DNA of 64,000 nucleotides from Pseudomonas sp. ok272. GTDB lineage: Bacteria > Pseudomonadota > Gammaproteobacteria > Pseudomonadales > Pseudomonadaceae. The translations under genes were made by a program, and so were the position numbers. The notes beneath the pieces are model-generated. The model did no database searches and had not been told where the DNA came from. It saw only the letters and a program-made list of their open reading frames with translations. The stretch lies in contig NZ_FOCB01000003.1 of assembly GCF_900109995.1 (NCBI RefSeq), positions 386,508 to 450,507 on the forward strand, read 5' to 3'. Shown here in pieces: positions 18,806 through 27,256 of the stretch (position 1 is its first letter; the number at the start of each line of letters is the position of its first letter).

Positions 18806-19111
18806 TCAAGGGTTGACGATACTTGCATAGGCTTTGGCCAGGGCCAGCAGCTTGGCCTTGTCATCGGCGTCGATGTCGCCATCGCCGTCAACATCCTTGT
18901 TGAGCGTGCGAATACTGAAGGTTTTACCCGCGTCGCTGGACACCGCAGTGACGAATATCGAGTCCACCAGAGTCTCGGTTTGAACTTGGTTCTCGGCATC
19001 CCAGACCAGTTCCTTTCGAGCAAGTTGCATTGAAACTTGTGCTTCTTGTGGGGCGACGATACTGGGGGATAGAAGTTGCAGGAATATACCGCGCTGATTA
19101 AAGAAAGACAT
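18806..19111 (-). CDS. Unknown protein with EF-hand/dockerin-like calcium loop (gene A of pair)
   Basis: 101 residues, not recognised, with a clear AAAGGA ribosome site. Residues 73-84 (DVDGDGDIDADD) form a textbook 12-residue calcium loop with Asp at all six ligand positions (1, 3, 5, 7, 9, 12). It is followed by a helix, KAKLLALAKAY, as in a single dockerin type I repeat or an EF-hand half. The N-terminal 70 residues are beta-rich. There is no export signal. It probably forms an operon with gene B, 100 bp downstream. Calcium binding is inferred from the motif only. Confidence 0.7.
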   Translation of the reverse strand: MSFFNQRGIFLQLLSPSIVAPQEAQVSMQLARKELVWDAENQVQTETLVDSIFVTAVSSDAGKTFSIRTLNKDVDGDGDIDADDKAKLLALAKAYASIVNP

Positions 19112-19461
19112 TAATAAATCCTTTATTTATGTGCCGTGGAGAAAGTTACTTGGTAGGGCGAATATACGAGCGGTGATTAATCGTGACCATCGCTTATATG
19201 TTTCTTTAGTTTGCCTTTAGTGGGTGAATTGTTGTGAGTTGCCCGGTGAGTGAGGTGCGAGCACGGTTGCATTTACAGCTACGCACGGCCCAGCCATGCC
19301 TATTGGAACCTGTCGCCGGGGCTGGATTTCGAGATCAAGCGGCGACGGGCCTATCGTTGAGTCGGAAATGAGGCGTTATGTTGGTAGGCTTTTGTCGCGG
19401 TGGCTGGCTTTGTCCCCGGTAAACCGGGAAGATTCCCGGATTGCGCCCAAGAGGATGAATC
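19112..19461. other. 350-bp gap between gene A and carbonic anhydrase
   Basis: AT-rich near 19112-19220, with probable promoter sequence for gene A. It then holds the short open frame described at 19250-19360 and the carbonic anhydrase leader. No RNA gene is seen. Confidence 0.6.
19250..19360 (+). pseudogene. Possible C-terminal remnant of a lost gene
   Basis: After a stop at 19247 the plus-strand frame reads about 36 codons to TGA at 19358. It ends YWNLSPGLDFEIKRRRAYR, a composition like the end of a real protein and with Pseudomonas-type codon choice. It has no start or ribosome site. In PAO1 the segment before the carbonic anhydrase (PA0102) is occupied by the HSI-I type VI secretion locus, so this could be a scar of a removed gene; identity is unknown. 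Confidence 0.35.
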
Positions 19462-20193
19462 ATGAGTGACAAGGCTAAACAGCCGGTGGCTGCGTCGGCG
19501 TCCAGCGTTCCCGAGGGCGAAAGCGCCGATGCGGCGTTGAAGCATATCGTTGACGGCTTCCTGCATTTTCATCACGACGTCTTTCCCGAGCAGGAAGAAC
19601 TGTTCAAGAAGCTCGCGACGGCCCAGCGTCCCCGGGCGATGTTTATTGCCTGTGCGGACTCGCGCATCGTTCCGGAACTGATCACCCAAAGTGCCCCCGG
19701 CGACCTGTTCGTGACGCGCAACGTCGGTAACGTCGTGCCGCCTTATGGGCAGATGAATGGGGGTGTGTCCACGGCCATCGAATACGCGGTGCTGGCGTTG
19801 GGTGTGCAGCACATCATCATTTGCGGGCATTCTGACTGTGGTGCCATGCGCGCCGTACTGAACCCCCAGTCCCTGGAGAAAATGCCCACGGTCAAGGCCT
19901 GGTTGCAGCACGTCGAAGTGGCGCGAACCATGGTCCAGGAGAACTGCAACTGCGCCAACGAAGACGAAAGCATGCAGGTGCTCACTGAGGAAAACGTCAT
20001 CGCCCAGTTGCAGCACTTGCGTACCCATCCCTCGGTGGCGTCGCGCATGGCGAACGGTCAGCTGTTTATCCACGGCTGGGTCTACAGCATCGGCACCAGC
20101 GAGATAAAAGCCTACGATGCGGATCGAGGGTGTTTCCTGCCGCTGGACGGCAGCCTGCCGATCCCCATGGCGACGCCCAAGGCGCGCTTCTAA
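19462..20193 (+). CDS. Beta-carbonic anhydrase
   Basis: 243 residues; interconverts CO2 and bicarbonate. The zinc ligands are visible: Cys64 (CADSR, with the Asp66-Arg68 dyad), His123 and Cys126 (GHSDCGAMR). The VTRNVGNVVPP and GGVSTAIEYAV segments are typical of beta-CAs. A serine/alanine-rich N-terminus of about 24 residues precedes the domain. It corresponds in order to PAO1 PA0102, although the adjacent SulP gene of PAO1 (PA0103) is not here. Confidence 0.95.
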   Translation: MSDKAKQPVAASASSVPEGESADAALKHIVDGFLHFHHDVFPEQEELFKKLATAQRPRAMFIACADSRIVPELITQSAPGDLFVTRNVGNVVPPYGQMNGGVSTAIEYAVLALGVQHIIICGHSDCGAMRAVLNPQSLEKMPTVKAWLQHVEVARTMVQENCNCANEDESMQVLTEENVIAQLQHLRTHPSVASRMANGQLFIHGWVYSIGTSEIKAYDADRGCFLPLDGSLPIPMATPKARF

Positions 20194-20257
20194 GTCGCGC
20201 TCAGGGGCTCAGTCCGTGGGAGCCACCGAGCGGTGCTCCCACTGTCGTCGGGATGCC

Positions 20258-20908
20258 TCAGGCCGCGGGTAGATCCAACTCCAGGCCAACGCCCAATTGG
20301 CGTGACAGGCACGGCCAGCGCTTCCAGGCGGCGCCAGTGTCCGGGCTGTTGAGTTTTTCCCGGTAGGCCTCGACGGACTCCAGGGCAAAGCTATCTTCGT
20401 CGAGCATTTCATCAACGGCGTGATGCACCGCCTCATCCAGTTGATTGGCAAAATCCTCGCCGATCAGTTGGTGGGCAATCAAGTTGGCGACGGTCATGTC
20501 CACGGGAATCAGCGGCTGGCTGAAGTGCTTGATGTACAGGTCATTCACTTCTTCCACCAGGCGATGCGCCAGGTAGGCTTCGTCCAACAGGCTGTCGAGG
20601 CCCACGTGGCCGTCCATGATGGCCGGCGGCTGGATGAAGAAGTGCTCGGCGATCTTCAGCACAGGCTTGATCTGCGATTCGATACCGGCTTCGCGGGCCA
20701 CATCATGGGCGGCGTCCAGCAGGTCGGGAACCAGCTCGATGTAGGCGGTGACAAAGCGGGTCATGACGCCCTTGGCGTCGACGTCAGGTAGCTGGATGGC
20801 GGCGTGCAGGTGGGGCAACTGGACTTCCAGCTGGCGAGTGAGCTGGCCGGTCTGGGCTTCATGTTGTTGGGCAAGTTTGATCTGCTCGCGCAATGCGGCG
20901 GTGTTCAT
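20258..20908 (-). CDS. Conserved hypothetical protein, mostly helical (PA0104 type)
   Basis: 216 residues from MNTAALREQIKLAQQHEAQ, with GGAG before the ATG. It is all-helical by composition, with an N-terminal Gln-rich helix, HFFIQPPAIMDGHVGLDSLLDEAYLAHRLVEEVND and a final segment KRWPCLSRQLGVGLELDLPAA. No catalytic motif is recognised. By position, between the carbonic anhydrase and cox operon, it equals PA0104 of PAO1. Function is unknown. Divergent from coxB across 374 bp. Confidence 0.82.
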   Translation of the reverse strand: MNTAALREQIKLAQQHEAQTGQLTRQLEVQLPHLHAAIQLPDVDAKGVMTRFVTAYIELVPDLLDAAHDVAREAGIESQIKPVLKIAEHFFIQPPAIMDGHVGLDSLLDEAYLAHRLVEEVNDLYIKHFSQPLIPVDMTVANLIAHQLIGEDFANQLDEAVHHAVDEMLDEDSFALESVEAYREKLNSPDTGAAWKRWPCLSRQLGVGLELDLPAA

Positions 20909-21282
20909 GAATACTCCAGGAAACAAAGGCAATGAAATAGGGAAGACATAAGTTAGCGTGCTTACGAAAACGGCTAAGACGTATTTTTCATAATTATTTC
21001 ATTTTTGATGCAGTTGCGTTATATCGTTTTGCCATCATTCTCCCCGCATCCTTCTCCATTCCTGGTCTGAAGCGCAAGTTCAAGGTGTTTCAGCTGATTT
21101 ACGACATCGCATTGCGAGGTCGGACTCGCTGTCTATACTCGGTTTTGAACGGAGTTAGCTGAGTGAGCCCGACTGCGCAGGCAGCAAGGCCCGGCGATTC
21201 AAGTTGAGTAGTCTGGAATGCCGATCCCTTGCCGCAGGTGATACGCCTACGGGAATAACAAGAACGATAAGGGGAACCCGCA
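20909..21282. other. Divergent promoter region upstream of the cox operon
   Basis: 374 bp without a gene. It contains an AT-rich stretch (20975-21030) and a good RpoS-type -10 box at 21133. The coxB leader is therefore about 140 nt long; it shows no obvious riboswitch fold. Confidence 0.6.
21133..21139 (+). promoter_or_regulatory. Sigma-S-type -10 box of the cox operon
   Basis: CTATACT is the exact consensus -10 of RpoS promoters in Pseudomonas. In P. aeruginosa the aa3 oxidase operon is known to be RpoS-dependent and starvation-induced, which fits. Confidence 0.55.
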
Positions 21283-22410
21283 ATGATGCGACATCCACAC
21301 GTATGGATGGGCCTCCTGTTGTGGTCGATTTTCAGCCAGGCGCAAGCGGCCTGGACTGTGAATATGGCGCCTGGAGCGACTGAAATCAGTCACGCAGTAT
21401 TTGACCTGCACATGACCATCTTCTGGATCTGTGTAGTGATTGGCATCATCGTTTTCGGCGCGATGTTCTGGTCGATGATGGTGCACCGGCGCTCTACCGG
21501 GCAGGTAGCCGCCAAGTTCCATGAAAGTACGACGGTCGAGATCCTCTGGACCGTGGTGCCCTTCATCATTCTCGTTGCCATGGCGGTTCCGGCGACGGCC
21601 ACCCTGATCAAGATGTACGACACCAGTGAGCCGGATATCGACATCCAGGTCACCGGCTATCAGTGGAAGTGGCACTACAAATACCTGGGCCAGGACGTTG
21701 AGTTCTTCAGCAACCTGGCCACGCCCCAGGACCAAATCCACAACCAGAGCCCCAAGGGCGAACACTACCTGCTGGAAGTCGATCAGCCGCTGGTGCTGCC
21801 GACCGGGGCCAAGGTGCGGTTCCTGGTGACCTCCGCCGACGTGATCCACTCCTGGTGGGTGCCGGCATTCGCGGTCAAGCGCGACGCGATCCCCGGTTTC
21901 GTCAACGAAGCCTGGACCCGCGTCGACAAGCCCGGCCTCTACCGTGGCCAGTGTGCCGAGCTGTGCGGCAAGGATCACGGTTTCATGCCCATCGTGGTCG
22001 ACGTCAAGTCCCCCGAGGACTACGCCACCTGGCTGGCCGAACGCAAGGCCGAAGCCGCCAAGCTCAAGGAGCTGACCAGCAAGGAATGGACACTCGATGA
22101 GCTCAAGGAGCGCGGCGACAAGGTCTACCACACCGCCTGCGTCGCCTGTCACCAGGCCGAAGGCCAGGGCTTGCCACCCATGTTCCCGGCCCTCAAGGGC
22201 TCGCCGATAGCCACCGGACCCAAAGAGGACCACTTGCACCGCGTGTTCTTCGGCAAGCCCGGCTCCGCGATGGCCGCGTTCGGCAAGCAACTGTCGGAAG
22301 TCGATATCGCCGCCGTCGTGACCTATGAACGTAATGCCTGGGGCAACAACAAAGGCGACATGGTCACCCCTAAAGATGTCCTGGCTCTCAAACAGGCGCA
22401 GAGCAAATGA
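21283..22410 (+). CDS. coxB: Cytochrome c oxidase subunit II with fused cytochrome c domain
   Basis: 375 residues: signal peptide (to about 22), two membrane helices (about 44-66 and 87-107), and a CuA domain. The copper ligands are His189, Cys224, Cys228, His232 and Met235 (CAELCGKDHGFM); the YQWKW segment for electron entry is at 126-130. A C-terminal cytochrome c module has heme motif CVACH at 286-290. The fusion marks a caa3-like aa3 oxidase that receives electrons from soluble cytochrome c. First gene of the operon. Confidence 0.97.
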   Translation: MMRHPHVWMGLLLWSIFSQAQAAWTVNMAPGATEISHAVFDLHMTIFWICVVIGIIVFGAMFWSMMVHRRSTGQVAAKFHESTTVEILWTVVPFIILVAMAVPATATLIKMYDTSEPDIDIQVTGYQWKWHYKYLGQDVEFFSNLATPQDQIHNQSPKGEHYLLEVDQPLVLPTGAKVRFLVTSADVIHSWWVPAFAVKRDAIPGFVNEAWTRVDKPGLYRGQCAELCGKDHGFMPIVVDVKSPEDYATWLAERKAEAAKLKELTSKEWTLDELKERGDKVYHTACVACHQAEGQGLPPMFPALKGSPIATGPKEDHLHRVFFGKPGSAMAAFGKQLSEVDIAAVVTYERNAWGNNKGDMVTPKDVLALKQAQSK

Positions 22411-22492
22411 GCCGCTCGATTGCGTGTTCCCGTGAACGCTTGGGGCTCGTCGCCCCGAGCCGCCCCGCCCATCTGCTTGCAGGAGACAGGAC

Positions 22493-24088
22493 ATGAGTGC
22501 CGTCATCGATGACCATGGTCACGCCGGCCATGACGACCACGCCCACGGTCCGGCCAAGGGCCTGATGCGCTGGGTGCTGACCACCAACCACAAAGACATC
22601 GGCACGCTGTACCTGTGGTTCAGCTTCATGATGTTCCTGCTGGGCGGCTCGTTTGCCATGGTGATCCGTGCCGAACTGTTCCAGCCCGGACTGCAGATCG
22701 TCGAGCCGGCGTTCTTCAACCAGATGACCACCATGCACGGCCTGGTGATGGTCTTCGGTGCGGTGATGCCGGCATTCGTCGGCCTGGCCAACTGGATGAT
22801 CCCGCTGATGATCGGCGCGCCGGACATGGCCCTGCCGCGGATGAACAACTTCAGCTTCTGGCTGTTGCCGGCGGCGTTCCTGATCCTGGTTTCCACGTTG
22901 TTCATGCCAGGGGGTGGGCCGAACTTCGGTTGGACCTTCTACGCCCCGCTCTCGACGACCTACGCCCCGGAAAGCGTGACCTTCTTCATCTTTGCCATCC
23001 ACCTGATGGGCATCAGCTCGATCATGGGTGCGATCAACGTGATCGCCACCATCCTCAACCTGCGTGCCCCGGGCATGACCCTGATGAAAATGCCGCTGTT
23101 CGTCTGGACCTGGCTGATCACCGCGTTCCTGTTGATCGCGGTGATGCCGGTGCTGGCCGGTTGCGTGACGATGATGCTGATGGACATCCACTTCGGCACC
23201 AGCTTCTTCAGTGCCGCCGGTGGCGGTGACCCGGTGTTGTTCCAGCACGTGTTCTGGTTCTTCGGCCACCCCGAGGTGTACATCATGATCCTGCCGGCCT
23301 TCGGTGCCGTCAGCTCGATCATCCCGACCTTCTCGCGCAAGCCGCTGTTTGGCTACACCTCGATGGTCTACGCGACGGCGAGCATCGCCTTCCTGTCGTT
23401 CATCGTCTGGGCCCACCACATGTTCGTGGTCGGCATCCCGCTGGTGGGCGAGCTGTTCTTCATGTACGCCACCTTGCTGATTGCCGTGCCCACCGGGGTC
23501 AAGGTGTTCAACTGGGCCAGTACCATGTGGCAGGGGTCGTTGACGTTCGAGACGCCAATGCTGTTTGCCGTGGCGTTCGTCATCCTGTTCTCGATTGGTG
23601 GCTTCTCCGGCTTGATGCTGGCCATTGCCCCGGCGGACTTCCAGTACCAGGACACCTACTTCGTGGTGGCGCACTTCCACTACGTGCTGGTGCCCGGCGC
23701 GATCTTCGGGATCTTCGCTTCGGCGTACTACTGGATGCCGAAATGGACCGGCCACATGTACGACGAAACCCTGGGCAAGCTGCACTTCTGGCTGTCCTTC
23801 ATCGGCATGAACATGGCGTTCTTCCCGATGCACTTCGTGGGGCTGGCCGGCATGCCACGACGGATCCCGGACTACAACCTGCAGTTCGCCGACTTCAACA
23901 TGGTGTCCTCGATCGGTGCGTTCATGTTCGGCGCCACGCAGATCTTCTTCCTGTTCATCGTGATCAAGACCATTCGCGGCGGCCCGCCTGCGCCGGCCAA
24001 GCCGTGGGATGGTGCCGAGGGCCTGGAGTGGAGCATTCCATCGCCGGCGCCGTATCACACCTTCACCACGCCACCGGAAGTGAAATGA
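22493..24088 (+). CDS. coxA: Cytochrome c oxidase subunit I (aa3-type)
   Basis: 531 residues and 12 membrane helices. It binds heme a and the heme a3-CuB centre and pumps protons while reducing O2 to water. Diagnostic segments are WFFGHPEVYIMILPAFG (CuB His and Tyr crosslink), WAHHMFVVG (CuB histidines) and VVAHFHYVL (heme ligands). The N-terminus has a His/Asp-rich stretch (DDHGHAGHDDHAHG). A strong AGGAGA site precedes the ATG. The operon is broken downstream by a REPIN before ctaG. Confidence 0.98.
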   Translation: MSAVIDDHGHAGHDDHAHGPAKGLMRWVLTTNHKDIGTLYLWFSFMMFLLGGSFAMVIRAELFQPGLQIVEPAFFNQMTTMHGLVMVFGAVMPAFVGLANWMIPLMIGAPDMALPRMNNFSFWLLPAAFLILVSTLFMPGGGPNFGWTFYAPLSTTYAPESVTFFIFAIHLMGISSIMGAINVIATILNLRAPGMTLMKMPLFVWTWLITAFLLIAVMPVLAGCVTMMLMDIHFGTSFFSAAGGGDPVLFQHVFWFFGHPEVYIMILPAFGAVSSIIPTFSRKPLFGYTSMVYATASIAFLSFIVWAHHMFVVGIPLVGELFFMYATLLIAVPTGVKVFNWASTMWQGSLTFETPMLFAVAFVILFSIGGFSGLMLAIAPADFQYQDTYFVVAHFHYVLVPGAIFGIFASAYYWMPKWTGHMYDETLGKLHFWLSFIGMNMAFFPMHFVGLAGMPRRIPDYNLQFADFNMVSSIGAFMFGATQIFFLFIVIKTIRGGPPAPAKPWDGAEGLEWSIPSPAPYHTFTTPPEVK

Positions 24089-24102
24089 ACGCCTTAGCCC
24101 TG

Positions 24103-24179
24103 GTGGGAGCGAGCCTGCTCGCGAAGCAGGCACTGGAGTGTGTCAGGCACATCGCGTTCGCGAGCAGGCTCGCTCCCAC
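24103..24179. repeat. REPIN inside the cox operon, 77 bp
   Basis: The left copy 24103-24125 and inverse right copy 24157-24179 sit between coxA and ctaG. The ctaG ribosome site (AGGGGA) starts at the right REP edge. It could form a stem-loop in the operon mRNA. Confidence 0.9.
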
Positions 24180-24190
24180 AGGGGATTGTC

Positions 24191-24748
24191 ATGGCTGATT
24201 CGATTTCGATGAAGAAGCTGGTCACGCGATTACTGATGGTGGTGGTCGCGATGTTTGTCTTCGGTTTTGCCCTGGTGCCGATCTACGACGTGATGTGCAA
24301 GGCGTTCGGCATCAATGGCAAGACGGCCGGGCAGTACGAGGGTGAACAGGTGGTGGACACGTCGCGGCAGATCCGCGTGCAGTTCCTGTCGACCAACGCC
24401 GTGGACATGGTCTGGGACTTCTATCCCAAGGCCGACGACATGCTGGTCAACCCCGGAGCGGTCAACGAGATGGTCTTCGTCGCCCGCAACCCCAGTGATC
24501 ATGCAATGAGTGCCCAGGCGATTCCCAGCATCGCGCCCGGTGACTCGGCGGCGTACTTCCACAAGACCGAGTGTTTCTGCTTTACCCAGCAGGTGCTGCA
24601 GCCCGGCCAGCAGATTGAAATGCCCGTACGCTTCATCGTTGACCGTGAGATTTCCAAGGACGTGAAGCACCTGACGCTGTCTTACACGCTGTTCGATATC
24701 ACCGCCCGTCATCCGCCCGTGGCAGTAGCTGAAAAGGCTGGCGGCTAG
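24191..24748 (+). CDS. ctaG: Cytochrome c oxidase copper assembly protein CtaG/Cox11
   Basis: 185 residues from MADSISMKKLVTRLL. One N-terminal membrane anchor (about 11-31) is followed by a periplasmic Ig-like domain with the copper-binding ECFCFTQQVL motif. It delivers copper to CuB of subunit I. The ribosome site lies at the edge of the preceding REPIN. A more upstream ATG at 24140 would translate the REPIN and is rejected. Confidence 0.95.
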   Translation: MADSISMKKLVTRLLMVVVAMFVFGFALVPIYDVMCKAFGINGKTAGQYEGEQVVDTSRQIRVQFLSTNAVDMVWDFYPKADDMLVNPGAVNEMVFVARNPSDHAMSAQAIPSIAPGDSAAYFHKTECFCFTQQVLQPGQQIEMPVRFIVDREISKDVKHLTLSYTLFDITARHPPVAVAEKAGG

Positions 24749-24781
24749 ACGTCAACGCGTGCCCGATAAGGAGAACAATAA

Positions 24782-25669
24782 ATGGCAACTCATGAGCATT
24801 ATTACGTTCCCGCCCAAAGCAAATGGCCGATCATTGCCACGGTCGGCATGTTCGTCACCGTGTTCGGCCTGGCCACCTGGTTCAACGACCTGAAGGCCGC
24901 ACGCCCGGAATCCCATGGCCCGCTGATCTTCTTCGTCGGAGGGCTGTTGCTGGCCTACATGCTGTTCGGCTGGTTCGGCGCGGTAATCAAGGAAAGCCGC
25001 GCCGGCCTGTACAGCGCGCAACTCGACCGTTCGTTTCGCTGGGGCATGAGCTGGTTCATCTTTTCCGAGGTGATGTTCTTCATCGCCTTCTTCGGCGCGC
25101 TGTTCTACGTGCGGCACATCTCCGGCCCGGCGCTGGGGGGCGAGGGCACCAAGGGCATTGCCCACATGCTCTGGCCCAATTTCCAGTTCGCCTGGCCACT
25201 GCTGCATACCCCTGACCCGCAACTGTTCCCACCGCCCAAGGCGGTCATCAGTCCCTGGGGCTTGCCGCTGCTCAATACCATCATCCTGGTGACCTCCAGC
25301 GTGACGGTGACCATCGCCCACCATGCCTTGAAGAAGGGGCATCGGGGTGCACTGAAGATCTGGCTGGCGTTGACCGTGTTGCTGGGCTGCGCGTTCCTGG
25401 GCTTCCAGGTCGAAGAGTACATGCACGCCTACCGCGAACTGGGGCTGACCCTGGGCTCGGGCATCTACGGTGCGACGTTCTTCATGCTCACCGGCTTCCA
25501 TGGCGCCCACGTCACCATCGGCACGCTGATCCTGTTCGTGATGCTGGTGCGCATCATGCGCGGGCACTTTGACGCCGAGCACCAGTTCGGCTTCGAGGCC
25601 GCGAGTTGGTACTGGCACTTCGTGGACGTGGTGTGGATCGGCTTGTTTGTCTTCGTCTACGTGCTCTGA
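24782..25669 (+). CDS. coxC: Cytochrome c oxidase subunit III
   Basis: 295 residues with seven membrane helices, structural subunit of the aa3 oxidase. HEHYYVPAQSKWP at the start, FIFSEVMFFIAFFGALFYVR and HGAHVTIGTL..FEAASWYWHFVDVVWIGLFVFVYVL at the end are the usual marks. AAGGAG precedes the ATG. Confidence 0.97.
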   Translation: MATHEHYYVPAQSKWPIIATVGMFVTVFGLATWFNDLKAARPESHGPLIFFVGGLLLAYMLFGWFGAVIKESRAGLYSAQLDRSFRWGMSWFIFSEVMFFIAFFGALFYVRHISGPALGGEGTKGIAHMLWPNFQFAWPLLHTPDPQLFPPPKAVISPWGLPLLNTIILVTSSVTVTIAHHALKKGHRGALKIWLALTVLLGCAFLGFQVEEYMHAYRELGLTLGSGIYGATFFMLTGFHGAHVTIGTLILFVMLVRIMRGHFDAEHQFGFEAASWYWHFVDVVWIGLFVFVYVL

Positions 25670-25675
25670 GGGGGA

Positions 25676-25879
25676 TTACCAGGGCGCGTGGGAAACCAGT
25701 TGGCCGCTGAAAAAGCCCCAGGCAATCAGGCCGACGGTGACGGCGGCCAGGCTGACACGAACGCTCAGGGCGATGGCCAGGCGATTGGAGCTGGCGTCGT
25801 CCTTGACCAGAAAAAACAGGCCGCTGAACAGGCTGACAACCGTGGCAATCAGCATCAGGACGATGGCTGCTTTGAGCAT
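25676..25879 (-). CDS. DUF2909 twin-transmembrane protein
   Basis: 67 residues, two membrane helices (about 3-25 and 38-60) joined by a charged VKDDASSNRLA loop. It matches the DUF2909 family found beside SURF1 in cox operons. It is encoded on the strand opposite to the operon, convergent with coxC (6 bp apart) and divergent from SURF1. It is presumably an oxidase assembly or stability factor, by association only. Confidence 0.85.
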   Translation of the reverse strand: MLKAAIVLMLIATVVSLFSGLFFLVKDDASSNRLAIALSVRVSLAAVTVGLIAWGFFSGQLVSHAPW

Positions 25880-25949
25880 GGTGAGACTCCGGGGGGAACG
25901 CGATGTACTTGAGTATAGCTTTCGTTTCTACGCCTTTTCTGGCGGTGCC

Positions 25950-26690
25950 GTGAGGCGCTTTCAGCCCGGCATCGTGCCGACCCTGGTGGTGGCTGTGTTG
26001 CTGCCATTGCTGGTGTTCCTGGGCTGTTGGCAACTGAACCGCGGTGAGCACAAGCGGGTGTTGCTGCAAAGCTACGCCGAGCGCCGAGCCGCACAGCCTA
26101 TGCCCAGCGAGCAGTTGGCGGGTATCCAGGACCCGGCCTTCCGCCGCGTGCGCCTGCAGGGCCAGTTCGAGGCGGCCCACAGTTACCTGTTGGACAACCG
26201 CACCCGTAACGGCCGCCCCGGTGTCGAGTTGCTGCAGCCCTTTCACGATCAGGCCAGCGGCCTTTGGTTGCTGGTCAATCGCGGCTGGCTGCCGTGGCCC
26301 GACCGGCGCACCCCGCCGTCGTTCACGACCCCCACGCAAGCCCTGGACCTGGACGCCTGGGTGTATGTCGCGCCGGGCGCGACCTTCCAACTGCACGCCG
26401 ACCCGAGCAACGCCAACTGGCCACGGCTGGTGACCGCGATTGACCCGGACAAGCTCTGGAGCGAGCTGGGGCGTAGCGGTTTTGCCTATGAAGTGCGCGC
26501 AGAAGCGGGCCCGGCGAGCTACGAGGCCGATTGGCCCGTGGTGGCCATGGGGCCGGAGAAACATATCGGATATGCCGTGCAGTGGTTCGCCATGGCGTTC
26601 GCACTGTTCGGCCTTTATCTCTATCTCGGATGGCACAACGCAAGGGAGAAACACCATGGGAGCGGCCATGAATCCACCCAACATGTCTGA
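25950..26690 (+). CDS. SURF1 family cytochrome oxidase assembly protein
   Basis: 246 residues from a GTG start (VRRFQPGIVPTL), with membrane helices at each end (about 9-29 and 208-228) and a periplasmic domain between. Typical features are GCWQLNRGEHK, DNRTRNGRPGVELLQPF, WLLVNRGWLPWP and the final HIGYAVQWFAMA. It helps insert heme a into subunit I. It overlaps the next gene by 35 bp. Confidence 0.92.
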   Translation: MRRFQPGIVPTLVVAVLLPLLVFLGCWQLNRGEHKRVLLQSYAERRAAQPMPSEQLAGIQDPAFRRVRLQGQFEAAHSYLLDNRTRNGRPGVELLQPFHDQASGLWLLVNRGWLPWPDRRTPPSFTTPTQALDLDAWVYVAPGATFQLHADPSNANWPRLVTAIDPDKLWSELGRSGFAYEVRAEAGPASYEADWPVVAMGPEKHIGYAVQWFAMAFALFGLYLYLGWHNAREKHHGSGHESTQHV

Positions 26691-27246
26691 CACTCAAGCG
26701 CCACAGCGACGTCGCGGGCGCTGGCAACTGATCCTGATCCTGCTGATGGTGATCGGCCCCATGGTCCTGGCCACCGGCATGTACAAATTGCAGTTCTGGG
26801 TGCCGGAGGGCCGCAGCTATCACGGCCAGATGATCGGCAACGGCCAGAGCCGCGCCGACCTCGGCGTACAGGCCGACGAAGAACGCTGGCAGATGCTGGT
26901 GACGGCGCCCCAGGACTGCTCGGTGGATTGCCAGCAACTGGTGTACCTGGCCCGGCAGATTCAGGTCGGCCTGGGGCGCGATGCCTCGCGCGCCAGCCAC
27001 GCCTTGGCGACGGCCCAGCCGCTGAATGCCGACTACGAGGCCAAGCTGAGCCGTGAATACCCGCAATTGCGGCGCTACCCGCTGGACCTGTCGACCTACA
27101 GCAAGACCGTGCCGGGCAAGCCGGCGCCGCAACTGTGGATCATCGACCCCCACGGCAACCTGGTGCTGCGCTATGACGCCACCCTCAAGGGCAAGGATCT
27201 GCTCAACGATCTGCGCCACCTGCTGAAACTGTCGAATATCGGATAA
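26656..27246 (+). CDS. Membrane-anchored cytochrome oxidase assembly protein (PA0111 type)
   Basis: 196 residues from the ATG at 26656, which has an AGGGAGA ribosome site; in-frame ATGs at 26668 and 26683 are alternatives. One membrane helix (about 26-46) and a periplasmic domain resembling SCO/thioredoxin folds (TAPQDCSVDCQQLVYLARQIQVGLGRD). The C-DCQ pair may be redox or copper active (inference). It lies between SURF1 and ctaA, as in PAO1. Confidence 0.82.
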   Translation: MGAAMNPPNMSDTQAPQRRRGRWQLILILLMVIGPMVLATGMYKLQFWVPEGRSYHGQMIGNGQSRADLGVQADEERWQMLVTAPQDCSVDCQQLVYLARQIQVGLGRDASRASHALATAQPLNADYEAKLSREYPQLRRYPLDLSTYSKTVPGKPAPQLWIIDPHGNLVLRYDATLKGKDLLNDLRHLLKLSNIG

Positions 27247-27256
27247 GGGCATCGTC

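Noticed and set aside
22388..24133. Long minus-strand open frame opposite coxA
   Set aside because: High-GC shadow frame rich in Arg, Glu and His; coxA on the other strand is unambiguous.
26440..26655. Upstream extension of the PA0111-type gene into SURF1
   Set aside because: The extension is out of frame with SURF1 and not protein-like; the ribosome site supports 26656.
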